64,000 bases of DNA, taken from Pleodorina starrii. Lineage: Eukaryota > Chlorophyta > Chlorophyceae > Chlamydomonadales > Volvocaceae. The position numbers were made by a program, and so were the translations under genes. Below are positions 46,465-61,028 of this stretch, one piece after another. Under the pieces are notes generated by a model. That model worked only from the letters and a program-made list of their open reading frames with translations. It was not told the origin of the DNA and did not search any database. The stretch is taken from assembly GCA_030267565.1 (NCBI GenBank), contig BRXU01000002.1:7755001-7819000 (forward strand). The letters run 5' to 3'. Each line of letters starts with the position of its first letter. Within the stretch, counting starts at the first letter, position 1.

Positions 46465-47488
46465 GTAGGTGGGTTACAGGCTGCTCTGCTTAATCGAGCT
46501 TTGTTGCTGCTGCTCTCGCCCCGTAGTAGGTGTTCATGTCCTCCCCTCCGTATGTGCCCTGGCCATGTCCCGCGGTTTCGAGTCTTGTGGAATCAAAGGC
46601 TCGTTTTCAAACCCGTGTTCTCCAAAATGCCCCAACACCCCACCTATATACCACACAGCCGCACAGAATCCACGATTGGCCCTGCTGCACCGCACCGACG
46701 TGGAGAAACCGCCCTTTGTCGGTCTTGGCGCGTTGCTGGCCCTGATACGTGGAGCGTAGTGTCAGACAAACATGCCGATGCCATGCCGACAATCATCCAC
46801 ACGCGCTCCCATCACCATAGTGGCTAGCGACGTATTTGTGTAGTATGATCAAAATATGTACTGATGCATAAAAGGTGTTTCATCACTATCACGGCGTTCC
46901 GCCGCTATGACGCACGGCTGCCGCAGTTGCCGCAATTGCCTTGCCTCGTTCGTAGGTTCGTTCATCGTTGCGTCCCGTATGGCGACACATGTTCCCAGGA
47001 CGGACACATAAAAAGTGTTTCCGTGTAGCGTTCACATACAGTGGGCAACACATCACCCAGTGTATTCATACGCATACGTAGGAAATATACAAGCACGATA
47101 ATATTTGTGCAGTTGCCTTCATCAAAAGGGCGTCGTCCGTTGTTTTGATTCCGGCGGCACGCGTCGTCGGTCGTCGCGTCGGTTGCGCCTCATCGGTTGC
47201 GGTTGGTGATGTCGCATCTATCGTCAGTTGCCTCCATGTTTCATCCGTACCTCCGTTTTGTACTTCCATTCAAGGCCTCGGCATAATTTTTTGTTATAAA
47301 TTCAACAAAGCGGAAGCATGTATCACCATCAACCTAACATTAGTTGCAATCAATAGTCCACCATACCATCTTGCTTGAGTCGGGCAACAGGCCTGCACAC
47401 ACGTTCCGCCTATTTATTACGTACACGAGTTGCTTGCTGGCTCCATCCCCGAACTAGGCAACTCGGTCGTTCCTCAGTTCAGCCAACC

Positions 47489-50400
47489 ATGACTGCATCC
47501 CACCGTGCCTCGCAGCAGCTGTGCCTACTCCTCGTTGCGCTCGCCATCTCCTTGTGCTACGTTGAAAACCTGCCGAGGGCTGTGACTTCCCGCCCAAACC
47601 ATTGGTTGAAATCTGACCAAGCTGCCGCTGATACGAATGCCGTGTCTGCTGATCATCACAATGACAAGCAGCTGCAGGGCCAGCTGGCTATTGGCGACCA
47701 AATAACGGCCACAGCAGCTTCTGCCATGCGCCGTCGTCAGGTCTTGGAAGACATGCCACCGCCGCCTCCCCCAAGCCCGCCTCCAAGCCCTCCCCCAAGC
47801 CCCCCTCCCCGTCCTCCGCCGCCTTTCCCGCTCCCGCCCGCTTCACCGCCGTACAACGGATCCATCGATGAGGAGCTGCTGGGTGCGTGCGTCTACGTAG
47901 CCCTCGCTGCTCATCATTATCACGCACTCGCTCGCACACATATGGTCGTTTCCCCGGGAAGACAGATTTGCAAGGAATTGTGTAATGAGACTAATAATGA
48001 GACTTCGCATCCTTCGTTTTCTCACCGAGTTCATTCTTGCGCTACCGTCACGCAGCGGCCGATTAATGGATGTCTCGATAGCTAGCTATCTAGCTTTCCT
48101 TCCTATTTTACTACATGTATGTGACCTCTGAATGTATGTCCATGTTGATTGGCTGCCACCCCCTGCGCTTGAATGCCCAACAACAACAGGCGATTTCGGA
48201 GATCCCATCGACACCAGTCTCGATGCCTCCCCCGTCCGCATCCCCAATGTGCCCGACAACCACCCTGAAGCGTACGGACAATGGCTTCTGGTGAGATCGT
48301 GCATGCCGGTATATATGTCGGTTCATTGTCATTGTTGTAATGAATGATATAAATTGATCCCTCTAAATTGACCCTTTTTTAGACCCCTGACGATTGATTC
48401 TAGAGACGAACGTACGCCTGGACCCTATACGTCGTCTATATACATGGCTAAACTGCGCCCCACGACGGCGGACCCGCAATGTATGCAGACCGGCATTGCC
48501 AACGTCGTTGCCGTTCACTTGGCGCTTGTTCCGGGCACCAACAAGTTTTTGTTCATGGAGCGATACAGCGGCCGGCACCCCGACAAGAGCACTGTCATTG
48601 TTGGGCACTACGATTACCTGACCCGCATCTTCACAAACGTCAACTACTACACAGATACCGTCTTCTGCACCGCACACACGGTCACGCAGGTGCGGCGGGG
48701 AAGAGCTTGGTTGGGGGATGAGTATAGGCTGTCAACGAAGGCAGGGTTGTGGGCCTTGTCCTAAGCCCCGTGCGTGCGTGTCCGATCTTATTGAGTCGGC
48801 GAAGCTGCAGATACGGGATCAGGCGGCATCTTCCTTCGGGGACCTGCCTCGGTAGACCTTCCCGCTAGCTCCCATCTATCCTTAAATGAGACTTGTTGCA
48901 AATACATGTTCATTACTACTGTGCGTGGTTTGAAAGCCCGCGACTTAACTCCATCCCTCGCTCGCTCGCTCGCAGGACGGTCACGTGTTGGTGGTGGGCG
49001 GTCACATCGCCGGACGGCTCTACGGGGACGGCCTTCGGGGGGTGCGCATCTTCTCCCGCAAGACCCTCAACATGACTCGCATCGGCAACCTGACGTATCC
49101 CCGCTGGTACCCAACCGCAACACTGCTGCCCAACGGAATGGTTACCGTCATGGGAGGCACCACCAAGCCAAGCGGAGGTGGGTACGCAACATTTAGATAC
49201 TATCTAAATGTTCCCATCCACGAATGATCAAGCTTGATCATTCGTGGGAAATCCTTTCCACCAATCTCCGTTTCTTCGATTTGCAATTTGCTTGACGGTC
49301 TGTATCCGATCCCCGGCTGTGTGATTCACCAATTGCATGCGTGCAGCGAGCCCCAAGAACCCCATCTACGAGATCTGGGACCCCGCCAGTCCGACGCAAC
49401 AACAGCTGTTTCGTAACCAGACGGACGACATGTTCAGGAAAACGAGGTACATTTACTACCCGAACACGGTAAGCACGCATGACATACATGCAGGATATAT
49501 AAGACGATCCACCCAATTGTATAGGCTACGTGCGTCTATCTACATCCGGCCGGCCGGCGGTACGTAGATAGATACGGTGTGCTATGTCTAAATACTCTTC
49601 CACTTACAGCTCCTCTGTAATTAATTAATTCCACTAGTCAAAGCGCTGGTGTGGTAGCCCTCGCTACAGTGTATGCTTGATAGATGTACGGTCGGTCAAC
49701 CTGCCTGCTTGCTATCTATCTAGCTAGCTAGCGCCCTCCATTTACGTATGTCTGTCTATCTGCACACCTACCTCCCCGCGCCCATGCTTTGCAGTACGTG
49801 TTGCCCACTGGAGACCTGTTCATGGTGCTGAAGGCATACGGCGAGATCACCAATCCGATGACGGGCGTCCGTCGGACCATTGTACGTAATAAGGATCCAT
49901 ACGTACTTGCATTTGTGCCGTCATTTTGAGTGTTAGAAGTATGTAGGTCATCACAGTCAACTCGCAGCCCTATTTACCTTGCACCTGCTCCATTTACAGG
50001 ACATCAACTTCCATCCAAAAACTGTAGGTAGAGCTAATAAGGACGGCCGGAATGGCCTAATCAGCGAGCCGCCTGTCGGTTTTCCACATATGACACACAC
50101 ACGCTGCGTGCATGCACGTGCACTGCCGCCTGTATATGCTTTGCCGTACACTGAGGATGCACACGTGTACATCAACCTACCCATGCATGCAACGCAGCTG
50201 CCGAGTTGGGCCAACGCGGCGCCGAGGAACGTGGGTGGCATGGTGATGGAGTACCCCTACACGGGCACCAGCGTCATGCTGGCACTGACCCCCGAGAACG
50301 GATACACACCGGAGGTGGTGGTCTTCGGTGGTCAGTTCCCGGGGGCGTCCATCAACACCACGGCCAGCCGGCTGTCGCTTCGGATAAAGGTTCATTACAA

Positions 50401-52360
50401 CGAGACTACGGGCAACTACACATTCGGTAGGTAAATACATACGGTGTTAGTTTGCAACCATCAGCGGCATCCGTCTTCATATAGCGTCTTGTGTACGGCA
50501 GTGATGCGTGCAGAACACATACACTGCATACGGTGAAGCTACGTAATCAATCAATGTAATCATTCAGTACCGCCAACGACGCATGCAAACCGGCTGCCCG
50601 CATCCTGCCTTCTGCTTTTATACCGGTAACGTGCATCCCATGCTTGATTGTGACTACGGTATCCGCCCTTGACCGACGTTGTATTGCAGGGGAGGGCTGG
50701 ATCGCTGAGTTTATGCCGCTGCCCCGGGTGATGGGTGATGCGGTTATTCTGCCCAACGGACACGTCGTGGTGCTCAACGGGGCCATGGTAAGTGGCGTTT
50801 TCATTGCAGCTGTCGCGCAAACCGTGTTCGCACGCATGTAATAATTCTCAATGTATGGCCGCTGAAATTTTGCTTGCGCGGCTGACCCAGGAGGCACCGT
50901 TATTAGGTGTACCCATAATTCCGTGGATGGGCGGGCGATGCACGTTTATTAAAAGTGTGGCTGCTCCTGCGTGAATTTAAGTAGAGTGACCCCTCACCGC
51001 AGTAGTCATGCATAAATCCCAATCCTTTTGTCGTCATCCGTCTATCTGCCGATTACCGTCGGTTAAGTAATTGACGAAAAAGAAATGTACCCACATTCGA
51101 TCGTGCAGAAAGGGTCTGCGGGTGACGGCACCACCGTCAACAAAGTACGAGTCAATCAAGCCAACGAGCCAAATTTGTGGCCCGTACTGTACGACCCTGA
51201 TGCCCCGTACGGCAGCCGGATGAGGCTGATGGCCCGCTCAAGGATCGCGCGATTGTACCACTCGACTGCGTTGCTAACACCCGACGGTTCCGTGCTCGTG
51301 GCGGGATGCGACCGCGCCGAGCTGTAAGTTGCTTGGAAGCGAGTCAGGCGTGCCGCATGCCCTTGGATTTGTGATTGTTATTATTAATGCATGTATCGGC
51401 CTGCCTGCCTGCCTGTTGTTACTTATTAGTATTGTATCTGGATAGCGAGGTGGGCCCCTGCCTGCCTGGCCTGCTTCAGGCCCGCCCACCGTGCGTCAAT
51501 TAATAAAGCACGCAAGAACGGCTGTGCGCATCGCAGGCTGCAAACGAAAGCAAAGTTAGTTCATGCTAGGATAGCGATGTCCCTTAGCCCGTTCCTTACT
51601 TGTAGCAACCGACATGTTTGTATTGATGCATCAACATGCAGGTTCTGGTCGAGTCTGAACGACACGGAGATCTCCCGGTCGCCACAGAAGGCCGCCGAGT
51701 ATCGTATTGAGATGTTCCGCCCGCCGTACTGGTTCAATCAGACGGCAAAGCCTCAGATCGTTTCTATCAGCAACGCAACGTGGGACCCCGAGGATGCTGT
51801 GAACGTGATGCAGTACGGCGCGCCCTTTGAGCTGCAGTACAGCTTGTCCAATGCTACCCACTCTGTGACTTCCGCCGTGCTCGTCTCGCCCGGTTCCGTC
51901 ACCCACTCGACCAATATGAATCAACGAGTGGTGAGTAAATGTATGTCATTCAATGAAGTCGTAAATCAAGCGCACGAGGGAGTATTACGTAGCTAGGTTA
52001 CCTGCTTTATACTTGGAGAGGCACTGCAGTAATTGATTGTTCCTCATGGCTGATATGACATTTTTCGTGATTGGGAGCGAGCCAGATATTGCTTTGTATG
52101 CCTGGATAAAGATGTTGATGAAACTGCGCCCTCCTGTCGTACCCTCGCTCGCTGCCCGCCGCACGCAGGTGGGTTTGGAGATCGTCTCTCAGGACCTGGG
52201 CGCTCGGCGCCTGGTGCTCAAGGGGCCCCCCAACATCAACATTGCACCGCCCGGCTGGTACATGCTGTTCCTGCTTAACGGAAACGTGTACGGCACCAGC
52301 GTCTGGGTGCGCCTGCCCGGAAACGCCCCCCGACTGGACTACCTCGTTCCATCCAGCTAG
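47489..52360 (+). CDS. secreted copper radical oxidase (U2)
   Basis: Exons 47489-47882, 48190-48290, 48489-48689, 48976-49177, 49347-49468, 49795-49881, 50000-50023, 50198-50426, 50690-50787, 51109-51323, 51642-51930, 52169-52360. The predicted protein appears identical to U1 (717 aa), with the same catalytic residues and splice sites. A few intron substitutions distinguish it (for example ATATAAGACG near 49500 against ATATAAGATG in U1). Confidence 0.9.
49189..49247. repeat. two adjacent palindromes in oxidase intron 4 (U2)
   Basis: Same pair as in U1, with no substitutions. Confidence 0.94.
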
Positions 52361-53125
52361 TTAAATATCCGGCTTATCCAGCCACCGAAGCAAGGCATCG
52401 ATCGATGGGATGACTCCAACCTCTCCAACCGGTCGTCGGCGTCGACGCTTATGTTTTTATAGCCTAATTTTTTAGCGTCTTGAAAAGTTTGGAGAATATA
52501 TTTTTAGACCTTCATGTTTTTAGGCGGCTCAGGGGAGTTTTCGAACGAATTTTAACTTTTTAGCAAGCTTCGCAGAAGCATGTAACTTTTTAGTGAGCTC
52601 AATTACGAGTGCATTACGTCTGGTTGTGCGATTGCTATTAAAGCAAATGGAAGCGCATCGTCGCTTTTAAACTTGTTTGCGATGCCGTACAGCACAAACC
52701 CGCCCAGACACCCGAGCGCCTCCTGCACCCCTCGACACCGCACATCCACCCGCAGCACACGTCCTTTTTAGCTTGGAATTACCCCATAAAAAACGTTTTA
52801 GGAAACTGGAGCAATTTCCAGGAAACTCCTAATTATTTTAGGTAACCTCGCACAATTTCCGTGGACGGGTTTTATGCACCCAAATAATTATATAATTAAT
52901 AAAAACATTAGGTAACACACATACACACACGACGTCATACACATGACGTCACACAACTGATGACCCTCATACTTATGCTTGATGTTATGCCAGTGCCTGC
53001 GTCCACCTGCGCGCACGCACGCGCACGCACGCGCACAAGTATGAATTCGACTCGATGTATGTTGTGTACAGGCGGCAAACCTACTCAGCTGCTACAATTC
53101 CACAGACGCGCTCTCGAACCACTTC

Positions 53126-54577
53126 ATGGCCTGCATCCAGCGACGCTATGCGCCAACGGCCACGGCCGATGAGGCCGAGACATTGCTGCGTCAGTGTGCG
53201 CAGGATGCCGACCAGGCAGACGTCCTTGCGATCCTGCTGGACCAGACCGACCACAAGTTATGGCGCATTCAGGGCGCGGGTGGACACGGTAAAAGCCACA
53301 CCATTCGAGCTCTTATAGCAAAAGCGACACAGATGGGCAAACGTGTTGTTGTCTGCGCAACTACCGCAAAGGCCGCAAAGCTGCTGGGTGACGGGGCCAT
53401 GACGGTTCACATGGCGTTTGATTTCACGGGCGCCGCATGGATTCCACTAAGCAATGTCAACATCCTCATGTTCATCGATCTTGCGGACATCATCGTCATT
53501 GACGAGGTTAGCATGGCAAAGGCCGACTTGTTGCACGAGGTGCACCAGAGGTGCATCGACGCCACCCCCAACTGCACCGAGCCCTTTGCGGGCAAAATTG
53601 TTCTATTGGGCGGTGACAAACACCAGCTGCCAGCTGTATGCGACAAGCGCTGCAATGAAGACACGTGCATTCACCAGCCGTACCGTTGGGGGATGTGGGG
53701 TCTCTTTCGCGAAATCGATCTCCGTACCAATCATCGCCAGGATCCCGAGAACCGCCCTTGGATCGAGTGCTTGAACGCAATCCGTGTGGCAAACCCTACC
53801 CTACAGCACCTCGCATTGCTACAGACGCGTGTCGCCCATGACGGCTGGTCCGCTCCCTCAAATGCCTGGTTCATTGCCGGAACAAACGAAGAAGTTGCCC
53901 AGTACAACGAGCAGCAGGCTCAGGCCCATTTCGCCAGCACCGAACTTCGCACGGTGCTTGCGGAAGATACCATCGAGCGCAGCAGTCGTTTCTCCGACGA
54001 GGATCTGAGTTACCTTAAGCGCAAGATGGAAGACCAAGGGGTCCTCGCGGAAAAGTTACTGCTTGCGCCGGGCATGACCGTCATGTGCACGAAGAACCTT
54101 AAACACCCCAACATCGAGAACGGTACACTCGCACATGTCCTCGACATTGCCGACAAAACTATTCGCGTCCGAATTCTGGACACTGAGACAGTGGTCCGTG
54201 TCCCTCGCATCATCCAGTCTAAGTATCACAATCGGGTCAAGCTTAAGCGTAGCATGTTCCCCCTGGTAGTTGCATACGCACGGACAGTACACAAGGTTCA
54301 AGGCGACACCATCCGCGACCCGGTGGTCATTGACTTTACAAACATGTCCCGCCTGGGCCAAGCATACGTGGCCCTGTCAAGGGTAGTCAGCATTCAGCAG
54401 TTGCACATTCTCCCCGTGGGCATTCACCTCACTGGCGACATGCTGAATCCCCACGTCCCCAGTGATGGCCAAGAACTTGACCCTCAGCATTTGGCCGACC
54501 TCCTCGAAGACGCAGACAAGGCAATGCATGCCGTTGACCCCGTCCTAGATGGCAGGGTCGTCAGCCAGGACTATTAG
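53126..54577 (+). CDS. SF1B Pif1/RecD-like DNA helicase (U2 copy)
   Basis: An intact 483-aa frame, type B: ADVLAILLDQ replaces ADVRAILDQ (a 3-bp insertion plus a substitution), and VVRVPRI replaces VVRIPRI. One private change, Gly to Asp in MAFDFTGAAW, lies just after motif Ia and could affect activity. Walker A, Walker B and motifs III-VI are unchanged. Confidence 0.87.
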   Translation: MACIQRRYAPTATADEAETLLRQCAQDADQADVLAILLDQTDHKLWRIQGAGGHGKSHTIRALIAKATQMGKRVVVCATTAKAAKLLGDGAMTVHMAFDFTGAAWIPLSNVNILMFIDLADIIVIDEVSMAKADLLHEVHQRCIDATPNCTEPFAGKIVLLGGDKHQLPAVCDKRCNEDTCIHQPYRWGMWGLFREIDLRTNHRQDPENRPWIECLNAIRVANPTLQHLALLQTRVAHDGWSAPSNAWFIAGTNEEVAQYNEQQAQAHFASTELRTVLAEDTIERSSRFSDEDLSYLKRKMEDQGVLAEKLLLAPGMTVMCTKNLKHPNIENGTLAHVLDIADKTIRVRILDTETVVRVPRIIQSKYHNRVKLKRSMFPLVVAYARTVHKVQGDTIRDPVVIDFTNMSRLGQAYVALSRVVSIQQLHILPVGIHLTGDMLNPHVPSDGQELDPQHLADLLEDADKAMHAVDPVLDGRVVSQDY

Positions 54578-54730
54578 TCCGGAGGGACCGCACAAACCAA
54601 TGAACCCAATAACCATACTGAGATAATATTACAGCACAATGTCCTGGTCGGTGCAAGCACATAGCGCATTTGCCATGGCGGTGTTCCTTCTTGTACTGTA
54701 GGGCTAGAGCATGCCAATCTGGCGGCGGCA

Positions 54731-55136
54731 ATGGACATGACGCTTCAACAATTCTACGAGGCTGGACTTGCAGGGCCGCTGTCCGGACCCGGCCCGTCCA
54801 ATGCCAACCGGCAACGCCTCGATCCCAACGGTCCGCGCTCGAAAGGTCAAGAGAATTTCCTCAATGACATGGGTGTTTTGCCAAAGGAGTGGCCACAGAC
54901 ATACTCGGAGGCTAGCGCAGTCATCGACAGCAAGATGGCGTGGCTGAAAGAGGTACGTTGTGTTCCATTTTAACATACGCACTGTTCAGCAGCGCCCTGG
55001 CATTTCTTGCCACTGGATCACCCCTCTTTGTTCTGCTCGTGTGCCGCAGTTCCGAGAGTTAAACAAAGGCAATAAACCCGCCACCGGCAAGCAGAAAGAG
55101 GCCTTGGCGCGTGCGGGCCAAGATGTCAATGACTTC
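54731..55136 (+). CDS. EAS-repeat protein gene, 3'-truncated (U2)
   Basis: Exons 54731-54952 and 55050-55136 encode the same protein segment as in U0 and U1, and are cut at the junction at 55137. Confidence 0.5.
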
Positions 55137-56160
55137 GTAGGTGGGTTACAGGCTGCTCTGCTTAATCGAGCTTTGTTGCTGCTGCTCTCGCCCCGTAGTA
55201 GGTGTTCATGTCCTCCCCTCCGTATGTGCCCTGGCCATGTCCCGCGGTTTCGAGTCTTGTGGAATCAAAGGCTCGTTTTCAAACCCGTGTTCTCCAAAAT
55301 GCCCCAACACCCCACCTATATACCACACAGCCGCACAGAATCCACGATTGGCCCTGCTGCACCGCACCGACGTGGAGAAACCGCCCTTTGTCGGTCTTGG
55401 CGCGTTGCTGGCCCTGATACGTGGAGCGTAGTGTCAGACAAACATGCCGATGCCATGCCGACAATCATCCACACGCGCTCCCATCACCATAGTGGCTAGC
55501 GACGTATTTGTGTAGTATGATCAAAATATGTACTGATGCATAAAAGGTGTTTCATCACTATCACGGCGTTCCGCCGCTATGACGCACGGCTGCCGCAGTT
55601 GCCGCAATTGCCTTGCCTCGTTCGTAGGTTCGTTCATCGTTGCGTCCCGTATGGCGACACATGTTCCCAGGACGGACACATAAAAAGTGTTTCCGTGTAG
55701 CGTTCACATACAGTGGGCAACACATCACCCAGTGTATTCATACGCATACGTAGGAAATATACAAGCACGATAATATTTGTGCAGTTGCCTTCATCAAAAG
55801 GGCGTCGTCCGTTGTTTTGATTCCGGCGGCACGCGTCGTCGGTCGTCGCGTCGGTTGCGCCTCATCGGTTGCGGTTGGTGATGTCGCATCTATCGTCAGT
55901 TGCCTCCATGTTTCATCCGTACCTCCGTTTTGTACTTCCATTCAAGGCCTCGGCATAATTTTTTGTTATAAATTCAACAAAGCGGAAGCATGTATCACCA
56001 TCAACCTAACATTAGTTGCAATCAATAGTCCACCATACCATCTTGCTTGAGTCGGGCAACAGGCCTGCACACACGTTCCGCCTATTTATTACGTACACGA
56101 GTTGCTTGCTGGCTCCATCCCCGAACTAGGCAACTCGGTCGTTCCTCAGTTCAGCCAACC

Positions 56161-59100
56161 ATGACTGCATCCCACCGTGCCTCGCAGCAGCTGTGCCTAC
56201 TCCTCGTTGCGCTCGCCATCTCCTTGTGCTACGTTGAAAACCTGCCGAGGGCTGTGACTTCCCGCCCAAACCATTGGTTGAAATCTGACCAAGCTGCCGC
56301 TGATACGAATGCCGTGTCTGCTGATCATCACAATGACAAGCAGCTGCAGGGCCAGCTGGCTATTGGCGACCAAATAACGGCCACAGCAGCTTCTGCCATG
56401 CGCCGTCGTCAGGTCTTGGAAGACATGCCACCGCCGCCTCCCCCAAGCCCGCCTCCAAGCCCTCCCCCAAGCCCCCCTCCCCGTCCTCCGCCGCCTTTCC
56501 CGCTCCCGCCCGCTTCACCGCCGTACAACGGATCCATCGATGAGGAGCTGCTGGGTGCGTGCGTCTACGTAGCCCTCGCTGCTCATCATTATCACGCACT
56601 CGCTCGCACACATATGGTCGTTTCCCCGGGAAGACAGATTTGCAAGGAATTGTGTAATGAGGCTAATAATGAGACTTCGCATCCTTCGTTTTCTCACCGA
56701 GTTCATTCTTGCGCTACCGTCACGCAGCGGCCGATTAATGGATGTCTCGATAGCTAGCTATCTAGCTTTCCTTCCTATTTTACTACATGTATGTGACCTC
56801 TGAATGTATGTCCATGTTGATTGGCTGCCACCCCCTGCGCTTGAATGCCCAACAACAACAGGCGATTTCGGAGATCCCATCGACACCAGTCTCGATGTCT
56901 CCCCCGTCCGCATCCCCAATGTGCCCGACAACCACCCTGAAGCGTACGGACAATGGCTTCTGGTGAGATCGTGCATGCCGGTATATATGTCGGTTCATTG
57001 TCATTGTTGTAATGAATGATATAAATTGATCCCTCTAAATTGACCCTTTTTTAGACCCCTGACGATTGATTCTAGAGACGAACGTACGCCTGGACCCTAT
57101 ACGTCGTCTATATACATGGCTAAACTGCGCCCCACGACGGCGGACCCGCAATGTATGCAGACCGGCATTGCCAACGTCGTTGCCGTTCACTTGGCGCTTG
57201 TTCCGGGCACCAACAAGTTTTTGTTCATGGAGCGATACAGCGGCCGGCACCCCGACAAGAGCACTGTCATTGTTGGGCACTACGATTACCTGACCCGCAT
57301 CTTCACAAACGTCAACTACTACACAGATACCGTCTTCTGCGCCGCACACACGGTCACGCAGGTGCGGCGGGGAAGAGCTTGGTTGGGGGATGAGTATAGG
57401 CTGTCAACGAAGGCAGGGTTGTGGGCCTTGTCCTAAGCCCCGTGCGTGCGTGTCCGATCTTATTGAGTCGGCGAAGCTGCAGATACGGGATCAGGCGGCA
57501 TCTTCCTTCGGGGACCTGCCTCGGTAGACCTTCCCGCTAGCTCCCATCTATCCTTAAATGAGACTTGTTGCAAATACATGTTCATTACTACTGTGCGTGG
57601 TTTGAAAGCCCGCGACTTAACTCCATCCCTCGCTCGCTCGCTCGCAGGACGGTCACGTGTTGGTGGTGGGCGGTCACATCGCCGGACGGCTCTACGGGGA
57701 CGGCCTTCGGGGGGTGCGCATCTTCTCCCGCAAGACCCTCAACATGACTCGCATCGGCAACCTGACGTATCCCCGCTGGTACCCAACCGCAACACTGCTG
57801 CCCAACGGAATGGTTACCGTCATGGGAGGCACCACCAAGCCAAGCGGAGGTGGGTACGCAACATTTAGATACTATCTAAATGTTCCCATCCACGAATGAT
57901 CAAGCTTGATCATTCGTGGGAAATCCTTTCCACCAATCTCCGTTTCTTCGATTTGCAATTTGCTTGACGGTCTGTATCCGATCCCCGGCTGTGTGATTCA
58001 CCAATTGCATGCGTGCAGCGAGCCCCAAGAACCCCATCTACGAGATCTGGGACCCCGCCAGTCCGACGCAACAACAGTTGTTTCGTAACCAGACGGACGA
58101 CATGTTCAGGAAAACGAAATACATTTACTACCCGAACACGGTAAGCACGCATGGCATGCATGCATGATAAGATGATCCACCCAATTGTATAGGCTACGTG
58201 CGTCTATCTACATCCGGCCGGCCGGCGGTACGTAGATAGATACGGTGTGCTATGTCTAAATACTCTTCCACTTACAGCTCCTCTGTAATTAATTAATTCC
58301 ACTAGTCAAAGCGCTGGTGTGGTAGCCCTCGCTGCAGTGTATGCTTGATAGATGTACGGTCGGTCAACCTGCCTGCTTGCTATCTATCTAGCTAGCTAGC
58401 GCCCTCCATTTACGTATGTCTGTCTATCTGCACACCTACCTCCCCGCGCCCATGCTTTGCAGTACGTGTTGCCCACTGGAGACCTGTTCATGGTGCTGAA
58501 GGCATACGGCGAGATCACCAATCCGATGACGGGCGTCCGTCGGACCATTGTACGTAATAAGGATCCATACGTACTTGCATTTGTGCCGTCATTTTGAGTG
58601 TTAGAAGTATGTAGGTCATCACAGTCAACTCGCAGCCCTATTTACCTTGCACCTGCTCCATTTACAGGACATCAACTTCCATCCAAAAACTGTAGGTAGA
58701 GCTAATAAGGACGGCCGGAATGGCCTAATCAGCGAGCCGCCTGTCGGTTTTCCACATATGACACACACACGCTGCGTGCATGCACGTGCACTGCCGCCTG
58801 TATATGCTTTGCCGTACACTGAGGATGCACACGTGTACATCAACCTACCCATGCATGCAACGCAGCTGCCGAGTTGGGCCAACGCGGCGCCGAGGAACGT
58901 GGGTGGCATGGTGATGGAGTACCCCTACACGGGCACCAGCGTCATGCTGGCACTGACCCCCGAGAACGGATACACACCGGAGGTGGTGGTCTTCGGTGGT
59001 CAGTTCCCGGGGGCGTCCATCAACACCACGGCCAGCCGGCTGTCGCTTCGGATAAAGGTTCATTACAACGAGACTACGGGCAACTACACATTCGGTAGGT

Positions 59101-61028
59101 AAATACATACGGTGTTAGTTTGCAACCATCAGCGGCATCCGTCTTCATATAGCGTCTTGTGTACGGCAGTGATGCGTGCAGAACACATACACTGCATACG
59201 GTGAAGCTACGTAATCAATCAATGTAATCATTCAGTACCGCCAACGACGCATGCAAACCGGCTGCCCGCATCCTGCCTTCTGCTTTTATACCGGTAACGT
59301 GCATCCCATGCTTGATTGTGACTACGGTATCCGCCCTTGACCGACGTTGTATTGCAGGGGAGGGCTGGATCGCTGAGTTTATGCCGCTGCCCCGGGTGAT
59401 GGGTGATGCGGTTATTCTGCCCAACGGACACGTCGTGGTGCTCAACGGGGCCATGGTAAGTGGCGTTTTCATTGCAGCTGTCGCGCAAACCGTGTTCGCA
59501 CGCATGTAATAATTCTCAATGTATGGCCGCTGAAATTTTGCTTGCGCGGCTGACCCAGGAGGCACCGTTATTAGGTGTACCCATAATTCCGTGGATGGGC
59601 GGGCGATGCACGTTTATTAAAAGTGTGGCTGCTCCTGCGTGAATTTAAGTAGAGTGACCCCTCACCGCAGTAGTCATGCATAAATCCCAATCCTTTTGTC
59701 GTCATCCGTCTATCTGCCGATTACCGTCGGTTAAGTAATTGACGAAAAAGAAATGTACCCACATTCGATCGTGCAGAAAGGGTCTGCGGGTGACGGCACC
59801 ACCGTCAACAAAGTACGAGTCAATCAAGCCAACGAGCCAAATTTGTGGCCCGTACTGTACGACCCTGATGCCCCGTACGGCAGCCGGATGAGGCTGATGG
59901 CCCGCTCAAGGATCGCGCGATTGTACCACTCGACTGCGTTGCTAACACCCGACGGTTCCGTGCTCGTGGCGGGATGCGACCGCGCCGAGCTGTAAGTTGC
60001 TTGGAAGCGAGTCAGGCGTGCCGCATGCCCTTGGATTTGTGATTGTTATTATTAATGCATGTATCGGCCTGCCTGCCTGCCTGTTGTTACTTATTAGTAT
60101 TGTATCTGGATAGCGAGGTGGGCCCCTGCCTGCCTGGCCTGCTTCAGGCCCGCCCACCGTGCGTCAATTAATAAAGCACGCAAGAACGGCTGTGCGCATC
60201 GCAGGCTGCAAACGAAAGCAAAGTTAGTTCATGCTAGGATAGCGATGTCCCTTAGCCCGTTCCTTACTTGTAGCAACCGACATGTTTGTATTGATGCATC
60301 AACATGCAGGTTCTGGTCGAGTCTGAACGACACGGAGATCTCCCGGTCGCCACAGAAGGCCGCCGAGTATCGTATTGAGATGTTCCGCCCGCCGTACTGG
60401 TTCAATCAGACGGCAAAGCCTCAGATCGTTTCTATCAGCAACGCAACGTGGGACCCCGAGGATGCTGTGAACGTGATGCAGTACGGCGCGCCCTTTGAGC
60501 TGCAGTACAGCTTGTCCAATGCTACCCACTCTGTGACTTCCGCCGTGCTCGTCTCGCCCGGTTCCGTCACCCACTCGACCAATATGAATCAACGAGTGGT
60601 GAGTAAATGTATGTCATTCAATGAAGTCGTAAATCAAGCGCACGAGGGAGTATTACGTAGCTAGGTTACCTGCTTTATACTTGGAGAGGCACTGCAGTAA
60701 TTGATTGTTCCTCATGGCTGATATGACATTTTTCGTGATTGGGAGCGAGCCAGATATTGCTTTGTATGCCTGGATAAAGATGTTGATGAAACTGCGCCCT
60801 CCTGTCGTACCCTCGCTCGCTGCCCGCCGCACGCAGGTGGGTTTGGAGATCGTCTCTCAGGACCTGGGCGCTCGGCGCCTGGTGCTCAAGGGGCCCCCCA
60901 ACATCAACATTGCACCGCCCGGCTGGTACATGCTGTTCCTGCTTAACGGAAACGTGTACGGCACCAGCGTCTGGATGCGCCTGCCCGGAAACGCCCCCCG
61001 ACTGGACTACCTCGTTCCATCCAGCTAG
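56161..61028 (+). CDS. secreted copper radical oxidase (U3, slightly diverged)
   Basis: Exons 56161-56554, 56862-56962, 57161-57361, 57648-57849, 58019-58140, 58463-58549, 58668-58691, 58866-59094, 59358-59455, 59777-59991, 60310-60598, 60837-61028. The 717-aa product differs from U1/U2 at four positions by my reading: A144V, T226A (next to the cofactor Cys225), R333K and V701M. Catalytic residues and splice sites are all kept, so it should be active. T226A sits beside the thioether cysteine and is the only change likely to touch the active site. Confidence 0.9.
57861..57919. repeat. two adjacent palindromes in oxidase intron 4 (U3)
   Basis: Same pair as in U1 and U2, unchanged although other parts of the U3 oxidase region have diverged. 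Confidence 0.94.

Larger units (their letters stand above)
46465..55136 (+). repeat. unit U2 (full, 8672 bp)
   Basis: Complete cassette. It differs from U1 by the 19-bp deletion upstream of the helicase and a 3-bp insertion inside it. Its oxidase half is almost identical to U1. Confidence 0.96.
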